Assembly: GCF_000060345.1 (NCBI RefSeq) | Contig: NC_008571.1 | Location: 1,612,001 to 1,676,000, forward strand | Direction of reading: 5' to 3' | DNA: 64,000 nt | Source: Christiangramia forsetii KT0803 | Lineage (GTDB): Bacteria > Bacteroidota > Bacteroidia > Flavobacteriales > Flavobacteriaceae | Part shown: piece after piece, positions 17,186 to 25,687 of the stretch | How positions within the stretch are numbered: the first letter of the stretch is position 1 | How the letters are laid out: each line of letters opens with the position of its first letter | Program-made: the position numbers and the translations under genes | Notes under the pieces: generated by a model | The model's input: only the letters and a program-made list of their open reading frames with translations | What the model was told of the DNA's origin: nothing | Databases searched by the model: none

Positions 17186-17321
17186 TAAGCATATCGGGAA
17201 AAGATTGCTATGAAAAATTCTTATTACTGAATTTGTTGTTGGTTAAGGATAAAAATTTCTAAAAAAGTTGTTTCCCACAATTGAAATTTTTGTCCTTTTT
17301 AATTCTAAAAAATGAAATTGC

Positions 17322-17723
17322 ATGAAAGTTACTTTAGATAAAGCAGAGAAGATCATAGCAGCCGCGAAAAAGAAGGCTGCTGAAATAGATACAAAAATGA
17401 ATATTGCAGTGGTAGACGAAGGCGCAAACCTTGTGGCCTTCGTAAGAATGGATGGAGCCTGGTTAGGATCTAAAGACATTGCTATTAAAAAAGCTAAAAC
17501 TGCGAGGTATTTTGATATGGATTCAGGAGAGATCGGAAAGTTGTCTCAACCTGGAGGCGCATTGTTTAATATAGAACATTCTAACAATGGTTTGATCACA
17601 TTTCCCGGAGGCGTGATCATTAAAAATAGTGATGGTGAAGTTTTGGGAGCTGTGGGTGTTAGCGGAAGTACCGTTGAGAATGATCATGAAGTAGCAAATG
17701 CCGGAGCAAAAGCTTTCAGTTAA
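17322..17723 (+). CDS. GlcG/HbpS heme-binding family protein
   Basis: 133 residues, the normal size for the GlcG/HbpS/PduO-C family: [38 protein letters not shown] and [20 protein letters not shown]. Members bind heme or corrinoid-like ligands or act in glycolate and diol metabolism loci; no such pathway is next to it. It lacks a signal peptide and ends in a clear terminator. Confidence 0.88.
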   Translation: MKVTLDKAEKIIAAAKKKAAEIDTKMNIAVVDEGANLVAFVRMDGAWLGSKDIAIKKAKTARYFDMDSGEIGKLSQPGGALFNIEHSNNGLITFPGGVIIKNSDGEVLGAVGVSGSTVENDHEVANAGAKAFS

Positions 17724-17747
17724 TTTGCTATTACAGTAATTATAATG

Positions 17748-17770
17748 AAACCCGCTATTCGGCGGGTTTT
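17748..17770 (+). terminator. Terminator of the HbpS-like gene
   Basis: AAACCCGC pairs with GCGGGTTT around a short loop and runs into T's, 25 bp past the stop codon. Confidence 0.85.
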
Positions 17771-17819
17771 ATTTCTTCTATTTTTTTTATCCACAAAGTA
17801 TCATAAAATCATAAATTGC

Positions 17820-17910
17820 GTCATTCTGTCCCGATAACTATCGGGATTGTTTCAGAATCCCATAAGATTAATAAGATAACTTGAGACCCTGAAAATAAAT
17901 TCAGGGTGAC
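17820..17910. repeat. Intergenic repeat element, copy A
   Basis: Starts GTCATTCTGTCCCGATAACT and ends CAGGGTGAC, imperfectly inverted ends (GTCATTCTG versus CAGGGTGAC). It contains the small palindrome CCCGATAACTATCGGG. A second copy lies at 53365-53459. Repeats of this look are scattered in flavobacterial intergenic DNA. Confidence 0.75.
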
Positions 17911-17956
17911 AAAACAATTATAGTACAAAAACATTATATACAAATTCTAATTTTCT

Positions 17957-18964
17957 CTAAAAGGAAATCACATTCTTTCCTACCGATTTTCCTGATTCCT
18001 GTAGTTTGTGTACTTTTTTCAGAGTTTCTGCACTTAAACCCTCGAATGTTTCATTCAAAGTAGTTTTTATCTTATTGGCCTCAATAAGCTTTCTTACCTT
18101 ATTCAGAATTTCATGCTGCATTATCATGTCATCAGTTTTAAACATACTTCTGGTAAACATAAGTTCCCAATGAAAACTTACACTTTTCTCCTTCATCAGG
18201 TTTAAATCTACATTTTCAGTAGTATTCACAATACAACAAATTCCACCCTGAGGCGCAATCAATTCGGTCATTGCTTTCCAGTTTCCAGAAGTATCAGCAA
18301 AATTAAGAATGTAGTCTACATTTCGAGTATCTCCCATACTATCCATAAGATTATGATGATCTACAATTTTATCAGCTCCCATTTTCTCACACCATTTTTT
18401 GGTAATATCCCGGGATGCCGTTGCAATGACCTTAAAATTAGTTAGCTGTTTAAGAATTTGGATCGCGATGGATCCAACACCACCGGCACCGCCTATAATA
18501 AGTACAGTCTTAGCTTTACCCTCATTTTCTTTAATTCTTAATCTATCAAATATAGATTCCCAGGCTGTCAAAGAGGTAAGGGGCAAAGCAGCGGCTTCTT
18601 CCCAATTTAAATTATCAGGTTTATAACCAACAATTCTTTCATCAACTAACTGAAATTCGGAATAACATCCTGGACGCGTTAGGTCGCCTGAGTAATATAC
18701 TTCATCACCAACCTTAAACATTTCAACATCATCGCCTACGGCTTCTACAACTCCTGAAGCATCCCAGCCAATTATTTTTGGATTATCCAATTCTGAATCC
18801 TTTGCTGCACTTTGCCGAACCTTGTAATCTACAGGATTCACTGAAATCGCTTTAATCTTAACCAGGAGATCTCTCTTTTGTGGTTTTGGTTTATCAATTT
18901 CAAAATCGATAAAACTATTTTCTTTCTCAATGGATAACGACTTTTTGAAACCTACTGCTTTCAT
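17957..18964 (-). CDS. Zinc-type alcohol dehydrogenase-like / quinone oxidoreductase
   Basis: 335 residues of the MDR superfamily, NADPH-dependent. GroES-like N-terminus with ISVNPVDYKVR and GWDASGVVEAVGDDV, then the Rossmann motif IIGGAGGVGSIAIQ. It lacks the structural-zinc Cys cluster, as quinone-oxidoreductase types do. It best matches the zinc-binding alcohol dehydrogenase family protein group. Monocistronic; substrate unknown. Confidence 0.9.
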   Translation of the reverse strand: MKAVGFKKSLSIEKENSFIDFEIDKPKPQKRDLLVKIKAISVNPVDYKVRQSAAKDSELDNPKIIGWDASGVVEAVGDDVEMFKVGDEVYYSGDLTRPGCYSEFQLVDERIVGYKPDNLNWEEAAALPLTSLTAWESIFDRLRIKENEGKAKTVLIIGGAGGVGSIAIQILKQLTNFKVIATASRDITKKWCEKMGADKIVDHHNLMDSMGDTRNVDYILNFADTSGNWKAMTELIAPQGGICCIVNTTENVDLNLMKEKSVSFHWELMFTRSMFKTDDMIMQHEILNKVRKLIEANKIKTTLNETFEGLSAETLKKVHKLQESGKSVGKNVISF

Positions 18965-19603
18965 ATTCCTTTTCTTTGTAATTAATTTGATTATTCATAA
19001 AACATTTTAACTGATAAGAGGCTTTATTCCAGGTCTATTTCAGAATCTTATAATCTGCCTTTTAAATCATCTTAATGAATTTAATAAGCCTTTGAAATAA
19101 CTATTCATTATCAGAAAACTAAGCATATAAGTTAATAGTCATCAAGCAGTATCCAGTTTTTATATTCATAATTTTTTTCTAAAATATCAAACTTAGGATT
19201 CAGCTCTTAATGAAGAACTTTTTCTAAATATATAGAAACCGGACAAGTTGTTAAGGTGACCTTAAAAACCGATTAAAACGAATGTTACTTAGGTTTCGTT
19301 AAAATGCCTTCAGAATTTATTAAAGATGCGGACTAAGTATATATTCTATAACAAGCTTATTTTTAACAGATTATTATAAGACATGCTTAATAAATAATAA
19401 TTTTATTAAGTCTGAGCTTTAAATCTTTTATAATCGGATTCCTATGACTATCTTTACCAAAATTTTGATGCAGGCTGAGCTCAGCCATTGCTCTCTCTAA
19501 ATTAAACCTTCAAAAGATAATCTTACACATTAAATTTTCTGGTATTCGTTTAGTTGGTTCAAAACATCAAAGTTTGAAACGAATAGTAATTAAAATTTAG
19601 TGA
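18965..19603. other. 639-bp divergent intergenic region
   Basis: No gene recognised on either strand. The one structured spot is a perfect palindrome at 19251-19265 (TTAAGGTGACCTTAA). Confidence 0.5.
19251..19265. promoter_or_regulatory. Perfect 15-bp palindrome, possible operator
   Basis: TTAAGGT-G-ACCTTAA, symmetric about a central G, in a long non-coding gap. Looks like a dimeric regulator site; no regulator can be named. Confidence 0.3.
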
Positions 19604-20062
19604 ATGGCAAGATCCGGACAAACCCAAAACAAACGAGAAAAAGAAAAAAAGAAGCTTAAAAAGCGAAAAGAAAAAGAAGCTAAGAAGCTGGAGAGAAAAG
19701 AAAATTCTAACAAAGGAGGTTCATTTGAAGATATGATCGCCTATGTAGATGCAGATGGAAATCTAACAGATACTCCACCAGATCCTTCCCAGAAAGTAGA
19801 AGTAGAGGCTGAAGATATTGAGATCGCTATCCCTAAGAAAGAAGATAGAGAATATGACGAACCTGAGACAGATACTGAAGGAAAAGTTTCATTTTTTGAT
19901 CATTCAAAAGGTTTCGGATTCATTATAGGGAAAACTACCGGTGAGAAATATTTTGTACACGTTAGCGGTCTTATTGATGAAATTGATGAGAACGATAAAG
20001 TAAGTTTTGAACTTGAACAAGGAATGAAAGGACTTAACGCTGTACGAGTTAAGAAAATCTAG
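19604..20062 (+). CDS. Cold-shock-domain protein with basic N-terminal extension
   Basis: 152 residues. Residues ~8-50 are very Lys/Glu-rich (KREKEKKKLKKRKEKEAKK), then an acidic linker, then a C-terminal cold-shock domain (~90-152) with RNP1-like KGFGFIIG and RNP2-like YFVHVSGL. The domain resembles the three tandem csp products downstream, so this is probably an RNA-binding or RNA-chaperone relative with an extra basic arm. Confidence 0.88.
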   Translation: MARSGQTQNKREKEKKKLKKRKEKEAKKLERKENSNKGGSFEDMIAYVDADGNLTDTPPDPSQKVEVEAEDIEIAIPKKEDREYDEPETDTEGKVSFFDHSKGFGFIIGKTTGEKYFVHVSGLIDEIDENDKVSFELEQGMKGLNAVRVKKI

Positions 20063-20393
20063 TAGCATTTATAAAGATTATTTTCTATTCTAAGTAGTCT
20101 ACAAACTATCCTGAATTGTAAATTATTGAAAATTAATAGATTATTGTGATGAGCACTAAACAATTAAGTGTACATTTGCATAGTTAAAATAATTTAGTTT
20201 TCTTCACTTAAGATCCATTCAGGATATATCAAGTTTTAGTCACTTTAGTATTTAGACATTAAAATAAAACAGTACCAGTATCAATAATCCAAAATTTGCT
20301 CAGAAAAGAGCTTCCGATTTTTCAAAGACTCTACGAAGTCGGGTAAATTCTTATTTCAAAACTAATAATATTAGTAAGCATGCTAATGGCAGT
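20063..20393. other. 331-bp gap that contains the desaturase's hidden N-terminus
   Basis: From 20268 to 20393 the desaturase frame stays open for 42 codons and encodes desaturase-like sequence (SKTLRSRVNSYFKTNNISKH), but no ATG, GTG or TTG is present. The rest shows nothing recognisable. Confidence 0.6.
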
Positions 20394-21377
20394 ATGATCG
20401 TAAAAACGGTTTTAATGCTTTTGGTATTTATTGTTCCATTGGTCATTATCAATACTGGAATAGTAACTAGTATTTGGTTAATTTTCACTTTATATATCAT
20501 TAGTGGATTTGGAATGGCCGGAATTGGAATGGGTGTAATGCATGATGCAATTCACAATTCATATTCCAAAAACCAGAAAGTAAATCAGTATCTGGGATAC
20601 ACGTTGAATTTGATTGGTGCAAATGCCAGCATCTGGAAAATACAGCATAATGTACTGCATCATACGTTCACTAATATAGAAGAGGCAGATGATGATATAA
20701 ATCCGCCATTTTTTTTAAGGTTTACACCACATACCAAAAGATATTTCATACATAAATTCCAACATATTTACTCGTGGTTCTTCTATGGCCTTTCAACAGT
20801 ATCATGGGTAACTGCGAAAGATTTTGTTAGAATGGCTCGTTTTAAGAAAATGGGGTTTTTTAAAGGAGGAAATGCTTTTAACACCGAGTTGATGAAAGTT
20901 ATCGGATGGAAAGTACTTTCCTTTGGATTTGTACTGGTTTTACCAATCATTATGGCTCCGGTAGCCTGGTGGATCATTGTGTTGGCTTTTATAAGCATGC
21001 ATTTTGTAACCGGATTAATGATCACAACAGTTTTTCAATTAGCACATATTGTCCCAACAACAGAATATCCTTTGCCTAATGAAGAAGGTATTGTAGAAGG
21101 GGATTGGGCAAGCCATCAACTTTTTACAACGAGTAATTTCTCACCAAAAAGCAGGTTGTTTTCCTGGTGTATTGGGGGATTAAATTACCAAATTGAGCAT
21201 CATTTATTACCAAATATATGTCATGTTCATTATAGAAAAATTTCGCATATTGTAGCGCAAACCGCAAAGGAATATGGTTTGCCATATCATAATAATCATA
21301 ATTTTGTCTCGGCAGTAGGAGAGCATTTTAAAATGCTTCGCCAGCTAGGAAAGATGGATAATCTTAGAGCAGGATAA
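20394..21377 (+). CDS. Membrane fatty acid desaturase
   Basis: 327 residues from the first ATG. It has the three di-iron histidine boxes: HDAIH (50-54), HNVLHH (85-90) and QIEHH (266-270), the last of the front-end/linoleoyl-CoA type, plus 4 or more membrane segments. It introduces double bonds in acyl chains, fitting its place beside the cold-shock genes. Family members usually carry about 40 more N-terminal residues; those are present upstream in frame (20268-20393) but without a normal start codon and directly behind a TAA. The start may be a rare codon (ATC at 20280, ATT at 20367) or the gene may be damaged. Confidence 0.88.
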   Translation: MIVKTVLMLLVFIVPLVIINTGIVTSIWLIFTLYIISGFGMAGIGMGVMHDAIHNSYSKNQKVNQYLGYTLNLIGANASIWKIQHNVLHHTFTNIEEADDDINPPFFLRFTPHTKRYFIHKFQHIYSWFFYGLSTVSWVTAKDFVRMARFKKMGFFKGGNAFNTELMKVIGWKVLSFGFVLVLPIIMAPVAWWIIVLAFISMHFVTGLMITTVFQLAHIVPTTEYPLPNEEGIVEGDWASHQLFTTSNFSPKSRLFSWCIGGLNYQIEHHLLPNICHVHYRKISHIVAQTAKEYGLPYHNNHNFVSAVGEHFKMLRQLGKMDNLRAG

Positions 21378-21393
21378 TAATAAAAGATTGGAT

Positions 21394-21420
21394 GCCGTAC
21401 GATCTCTAAACAAGAACGGC
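21394..21420 (+). promoter_or_regulatory. Leader hairpin of csp copy 1
   Basis: GCCGT (21394-21398) pairs with ACGGC (21416-21420) about 28 bp before the start codon. The surrounding leader is shared with the other two csp copies. Confidence 0.5.
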
Positions 21421-21448
21421 AAATTTATAAATAATAACAAGTATAGTA

Positions 21449-21643
21449 ATGCAAGAAGGTAAAGTAAAGTTTTTCAATAACACCAAAGGATTTGGTTTTA
21501 TTAAAGCTGACGATTCAAACGAAGACATCTTTGTACACTCAAGTGGTCTAATTGACGAAATTCGTGAAGACGACAGAGTACAGTTCGAAGTTGAGCAAGG
21601 TAAAAAAGGTCTTAACGCTGTTAACGTTGAAGTAATTGACTAA
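21449..21643 (+). CDS. Cold shock protein, tandem copy 1
   Basis: 64-residue CspA-type RNA chaperone: MQEGKVKFFNNTKGFGFIKA with RNP1 KGFGFI and RNP2 DIFVHSS. It is identical in protein sequence to copy 2 and nearly so to copy 3. It lies 71 bp behind the desaturase gene and is preceded by a structured leader. Confidence 0.95.
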   Translation: MQEGKVKFFNNTKGFGFIKADDSNEDIFVHSSGLIDEIREDDRVQFEVEQGKKGLNAVNVEVID

Positions 21644-21689
21644 TTATTCTCAGATTTCATTTGAGATCTGAAAATAATAAAGATTGGAT

Positions 21690-21716
21690 GTCGTACGATC
21701 TCTAAACAAGAACGGC
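21690..21716 (+). promoter_or_regulatory. Leader hairpin of csp copy 2
   Basis: GTCGT (21690-21694) pairs with ACGGC (21712-21716) through one G-T wobble, so pairing survives a base change relative to copy 1. Confidence 0.5.
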
Positions 21717-21744
21717 AAATTTGTAACAATTAATAAGTATAGTA

Positions 21745-21939
21745 ATGCAAGAAGGTAAAGTAAAGTTTTTCAATAACACCAAAGGATTTGGTTTTATTAA
21801 AGCTGACGATTCAAACGAAGACATCTTTGTACACTCAAGTGGTCTAATTGATGAAATTCGTGAAGACGATAGAGTTCAATTCGAAGTTGAACAAGGTAAA
21901 AAAGGTCTTAACGCCGTAAACGTCGAAGTAATCGACTAA
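21745..21939 (+). CDS. Cold shock protein, tandem copy 2
   Basis: 64 residues, protein identical to copy 1; the DNA differs mainly at third codon positions toward the 3' end, so the duplication is not brand new or is homogenised at the 5' end. Start codons of copies 1 and 2 are 296 bp apart. Confidence 0.95.
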   Translation: MQEGKVKFFNNTKGFGFIKADDSNEDIFVHSSGLIDEIREDDRVQFEVEQGKKGLNAVNVEVID

Positions 21940-21990
21940 CTATTTTAAAATCCTGTAATAGGTTTTTAGAGATAGTATTATAGATCGTTT

Positions 21991-22017
21991 GCCGTGCGAT
22001 CTTTAAAAGCAAACGGC
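21991..22017 (+). promoter_or_regulatory. Leader hairpin of csp copy 3
   Basis: GCCGT (21991-21995) pairs with ACGGC (22013-22017); the loop differs from copies 1 and 2 but stem, spacing and the AATAAGTATAGTA before the ATG are kept. Confidence 0.5.
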
Positions 22018-22043
22018 ATTTATAACAATTAATAAGTATAGTA

Positions 22044-22238
22044 ATGCAAGAAGGTAAAGTAAAATTTTTCAATAACACCAAAGGATTTGGTTTTATTCAA
22101 GCTGAAGGATCAAACGAAGATATATTTGTACATTCAAGTGGTCTAATCGATGATATTCGTGAAGATGATAGAGTTCAGTTTGAAACTGAGCAAGGAAAAA
22201 AAGGATTAAACGCTATAAACGTTGAACTAATTGACTAA
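22044..22238 (+). CDS. Cold shock protein, tandem copy 3
   Basis: 64 residues, differing from copies 1 and 2 at a few places (IQAEGSNED, IDDIRED, VQFETEQ, NAINVELID). RNP1 KGFGFI and RNP2 DIFVH are kept. Last of the array, followed by a terminator. Confidence 0.95.
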   Translation: MQEGKVKFFNNTKGFGFIQAEGSNEDIFVHSSGLIDDIREDDRVQFETEQGKKGLNAINVELID

Positions 22239-22264
22239 TTAGTTGTGATTCTTTTTAAAAAATT

Positions 22265-22292
22265 AAAGTCATCTTAACAGATGGCTTTTTTT
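22265..22292 (+). terminator. Terminator of the csp array
   Basis: AAAGTCATCT pairs with AGATGGCTTT (one wobble) and is followed by a T run. Confidence 0.8.
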
Positions 22293-22335
22293 ATGTTCCT
22301 TTTTATGCTCCGTGGGAAGTAGTTTGAAACCTATA

Positions 22336-23253
22336 TTAATTTAGCTTACTGGTGATTTGAATATATACCTCCTTGATTTTAGGTTTCTCCTGCATTATTT
22401 CATTTCTTAGATCATCAACGATTTTTTCAGCTTCCAAAAACTCCAGATTATCTACAAGATCAATTTCAACTATTAGTAATATCTTATCTGGCCCAAAATG
22501 CATTGTTTGGGGGATGTTTGATGCATTTACATACGCTTTAGAGTTGATAAGATTATCAATATCTTCAATAACTTCATCATGTGCGCTTTCTCCGAGCAAG
22601 AGCCCTTTGCTTTCTTTCGCAAGAAAAGTTGCTACCGCTAAAAGAATTGTGCCAATAACAATTGAGGCAGCGCCGTCGAGATAGGGGTTACCGAATACTT
22701 GTGAGAGAAAAACACCAATAAGTGCGACAGTAAGGCCCACAACTGCAGCTGTATCTTCAATAATTACAGCAAAAGTGGCGGCATCTTTACTCTTAATAAT
22801 ATTCTTGATCAGGTTTTTAGATTTATGCTTCCTGGACTTATTGAAGGTTTTAAGCGCGAGATATAGAGCTGTTCCTTCAAAGACAATAGCCGCACCCAGT
22901 ACCCAGTAATTCCAGGTAGGATCTTCAATAACGTGAGGATCCTGTATAGCGTGAATACCTTCATATATGGCAAATCCGCCACCGAGAGCGAAAATAAGGA
23001 TACTTACCACAAAACTCCAGAAGTAAACTTCTTTACCGTATCCAAACGGATGCATTTTATCAGGTTTCTGCTTAGATCGCTTTATTCCCAGGAGCAAGAG
23101 TAAACCATTCCCTGTATCTACTAAAGAATGTATTCCTTCAGCGAGCATTGCCGAACTTCCTGTAAAAAAAGAAGCCAAGAATTTACTTATAGCGATTAAT
23201 AAATTTGCGCCTATCGCGCCATAGATTGCAATATTAGATCCTCCTGCTGCCAT
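22336..23253 (-). CDS. Cation diffusion facilitator (CDF) transporter
   Basis: 305 residues, typical CDF size. The six-helix membrane part has AEGIHSLVDTGNGLLLLLG (the HxxxD metal site) and VVIIEDTAAVVGL-like helices with VIIEDTAA giving the second ligand pair, then a cytoplasmic C-terminal domain (FLEAEKIVDDLRNEIMQEKP). It exports divalent metals such as Zn2+ in exchange for protons. Monocistronic, facing away from the AI-2E transporter gene. Confidence 0.92.
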   Translation of the reverse strand: MAAGGSNIAIYGAIGANLLIAISKFLASFFTGSSAMLAEGIHSLVDTGNGLLLLLGIKRSKQKPDKMHPFGYGKEVYFWSFVVSILIFALGGGFAIYEGIHAIQDPHVIEDPTWNYWVLGAAIVFEGTALYLALKTFNKSRKHKSKNLIKNIIKSKDAATFAVIIEDTAAVVGLTVALIGVFLSQVFGNPYLDGAASIVIGTILLAVATFLAKESKGLLLGESAHDEVIEDIDNLINSKAYVNASNIPQTMHFGPDKILLIVEIDLVDNLEFLEAEKIVDDLRNEIMQEKPKIKEVYIQITSKLN

Positions 23254-23364
23254 TTAATAATTTTTGATGAAATTACAATTATCTTAAAAAAGATAAGAAT
23301 CCTTTATTAGAAAGTCGATAAAACATTTCCGATATTGAAAATCTCATACCAGAAAAATCATAAA

Positions 23365-24408
23365 ATGATCTCCAAAAAGAAATTGTTGTTTTATAGCGCT
23401 ACCATAATTGTTGCAACTTATTTTTTATTCCTGGGACTCACCAAGGCTAAAGGTTTTTTCGCACCCATGATCACCGCAGTGATCCTTAGCCTGATAGTCC
23501 TGCCTTTATCTCAAAGAATGGAAAGAAAGCTGAAAAGACCTTTGGCTGCAATACTCAATAGCCTTTTGCTCTTTTTGATTTCAATAGGTTTAATGGCTAT
23601 AGTTTCTTTTCAGGTAAGATCGTTCGCTGAGGATTGGCCCCAGATTAAAGAAACAATGGAGCCTAAGATAGAAAATGCTAAAGAATTTGCTTTAGAACAC
23701 ACCCCTTTAAATAAACAGGATATTGAAGAAGCAAAAAATAGCTCTTCAACAATGGATTTACAACCAGGCAAATGGGCAAAAACATTTATGAGTGGACTCT
23801 CCAGCTTTCTTGCGAATTATTTACTGACATTCGTATATATTTTCTTTCTTCTGAATTACCGCCATATATTCAAAAACTTTCTCTTAAGGGTTTTTCCAGA
23901 TGAGAAACAGCAAACCATTAAAACCATCATTGTAAAATCTGCGGAAGTAGCTCCACAATATCTGCTGGGAAAACTAATATTAATGGGATTATTAGCAGTT
24001 ATTTATTCCATTGGTCTTGGAATTTCAGGAGTAAATAATTTTATTCTGGTAAGTGTTATCGCCGCTGTACTTACATTGATACCTTACATAGGAAATGTGA
24101 TTGGATTTGTTATGGCAGTAGCCTTTGGGTTTTTAACTTCCGGAGATATTACTGTTCTTATTGGCATAGCACTAACGTTTACTATCACCCAGTTTGTTGA
24201 AAGTTATGTATTACAGCCTTACGTGGTAGGGGAAAGGGTAGATGTACATCCGTTTTTTGTAATAGTTTCAGTAATTCTGGGAAATATGGTCTGGGGAGTT
24301 ATAGGAATGATCCTCGCTATCCCTATCATGGCAATTATTACAGTTGTGCTGCTAAATATTCGTCAATTAAGACCATTTGGTATTCTTTTCAGTAAAAAAG
24401 AGTTTTAA
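23365..24408 (+). CDS. AI-2E family transporter
   Basis: About 347 residues from ATG 23365 (MISKKKLLFYSAT); a TTG ten codons upstream is weaker. Eight or so membrane helices, with the family signatures LTLIPYIGNVIGF and FVESYVLQPYVVGERVDVHPFFVI. Members are putative exporters or Na+/H+ antiporters; the AI-2 name reflects one E. coli member and does not establish the substrate here. Confidence 0.9.
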   Translation: MISKKKLLFYSATIIVATYFLFLGLTKAKGFFAPMITAVILSLIVLPLSQRMERKLKRPLAAILNSLLLFLISIGLMAIVSFQVRSFAEDWPQIKETMEPKIENAKEFALEHTPLNKQDIEEAKNSSSTMDLQPGKWAKTFMSGLSSFLANYLLTFVYIFFLLNYRHIFKNFLLRVFPDEKQQTIKTIIVKSAEVAPQYLLGKLILMGLLAVIYSIGLGISGVNNFILVSVIAAVLTLIPYIGNVIGFVMAVAFGFLTSGDITVLIGIALTFTITQFVESYVLQPYVVGERVDVHPFFVIVSVILGNMVWGVIGMILAIPIMAIITVVLLNIRQLRPFGILFSKKEF

Positions 24409-24632
24409 AGCTCGCGAATAGAACTCCTGCTGAACTTGAAGAAGCCATAGGATTATTAGGTGCTAATAGTACTATGTAATGTTTGTAATGAAGGTTTATA
24501 GGTATTTTTATTATAATTTGATGAAGCTGTTTACTCAAAATTAGATATTTAAGTTTTTCTAAGATTCTTCATTTCATTCAGAATAACACATTAGACAGCT
24601 TCTTTTGGTTCAGGATTAGATACAACTCGACA

Positions 24633-25082
24633 TTATAGCAATTTTTCAAAACATACACTATTCTCCATATTTTCATAGGGTGGATACTTGTCTATGAGTT
24701 CAAATCTATTTTTTTTATAAAAATTTATAGCTTCAAACTGCCTTTTGCCGGTTTCAAGAATCAACTTAGTGTAACCAGTTTCTTGAGCCCATGCTTCTAT
24801 ATTCCTTAATATTTCCCCTGCATAGTTTCTATTTCTAAATTTTACATCTACAAACATTCTCCTTAATTCTGCAATTCCTGGTTGATATTCTTTAAAAGCA
24901 CCACAACCTACGGGAATCTCATTAAGATAAAGAACAATTACATTTTTAATAGCATCAAGTTTGTTTAACTGATCATAAAAATCGTGTTCATCTCCATCAC
25001 TAATGGCTAAATATATATCTAGCTTTTGTTCCAGGGAGATAAACCCTTCGTCATCAGAGTTTGTGCGTTGTATTCTTAACAT
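24633..25082 (-). CDS. GNAT family N-acetyltransferase
   Basis: 149 residues from ATG 25082 (a TTG one codon earlier is less likely). Acetyl-CoA site: AELRRMFVDVKFRNRNYAGEIL (R/Q-x-x-G-x-G/A variant) and KLILETGKRQFEAINFYKKNRFE at the end. The acceptor is unknown. Confidence 0.85.
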   Translation of the reverse strand: MLRIQRTNSDDEGFISLEQKLDIYLAISDGDEHDFYDQLNKLDAIKNVIVLYLNEIPVGCGAFKEYQPGIAELRRMFVDVKFRNRNYAGEILRNIEAWAQETGYTKLILETGKRQFEAINFYKKNRFELIDKYPPYENMENSVCFEKLL

Positions 25083-25228
25083 CAATCGGTATTTATATTT
25101 TTAAAAGATATATGATTATTTTCTCTTTTGAAATGTATATCGGCATAAGCAACATAGAAAATAATATTTTATGATTTCATTGGCGAATAACTTTTATGGA
25201 CTCTTTAGCTTTATATAAAATTAACGTC

Positions 25229-25678
25229 ATGAAAAAAATATCAATATTTATAGCGGGATGCCTAACTGTAGGAATGCTCAGTTGTCAGGAAAAAAAAGAT
25301 GAAAAAGATAGTAATAAAAGTGAAGTTCCAGAGGCCGTAGCCATGGCTTTTCAAAAGAAATATCCTGGGGAAAATGATCCAGACTGGGAGCAGGATGAGC
25401 ATGGTTACTGGGAATCGCATTTTAAACAGGATGGTGAGAAATACAGGGCAGATTTTAATACTGACGGTTCCTGGGTGGAGACTGAAAATGATATTAAAAC
25501 TGAAAATCTTCCGGAAGCCATTAAGAAAGTTATAAAAGAGAAGTATTCAGATTATGAAATTACTGAAGTAGAACATGTGATCAGTGCTAAAAAAGGGGAG
25601 TTCTACGATGTGGAGTTTAAACAGAAAGGTAAGAATAAGGATGTTGAGTTTCGCGAAGATGGTACTGAACTAAACTAG
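25229..25678 (+). CDS. PepSY-like lipoprotein
   Basis: 149 residues from ATG 25229 (an upstream ATG at 25196 gives an unlikely leader). The signal ends LSCQ, so a lipoprotein. Two PepSY-like repeats follow: AVAMAFQKKYPGENDPDWEQDEHGYWE with YRADFNTDGSW, then AIKKVIKEKYSDYEITEVE with YDVEFKQKGKNKDVEFREDG. The fold resembles beta-lactamase-inhibitor-like periplasmic proteins; function unknown. It lies 9 bp before the next gene. Confidence 0.85.
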   Translation: MKKISIFIAGCLTVGMLSCQEKKDEKDSNKSEVPEAVAMAFQKKYPGENDPDWEQDEHGYWESHFKQDGEKYRADFNTDGSWVETENDIKTENLPEAIKKVIKEKYSDYEITEVEHVISAKKGEFYDVEFKQKGKNKDVEFREDGTELN

Positions 25679-25687
25679 TTTATTTTG

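Noticed and set aside
24527-24609. 8-bp inverted repeat GAAGCTGT...ACAGCTTC enclosing about 70 bp, considered as a MITE
   Set aside because: Short arms, no target duplication found and no second copy in the window.
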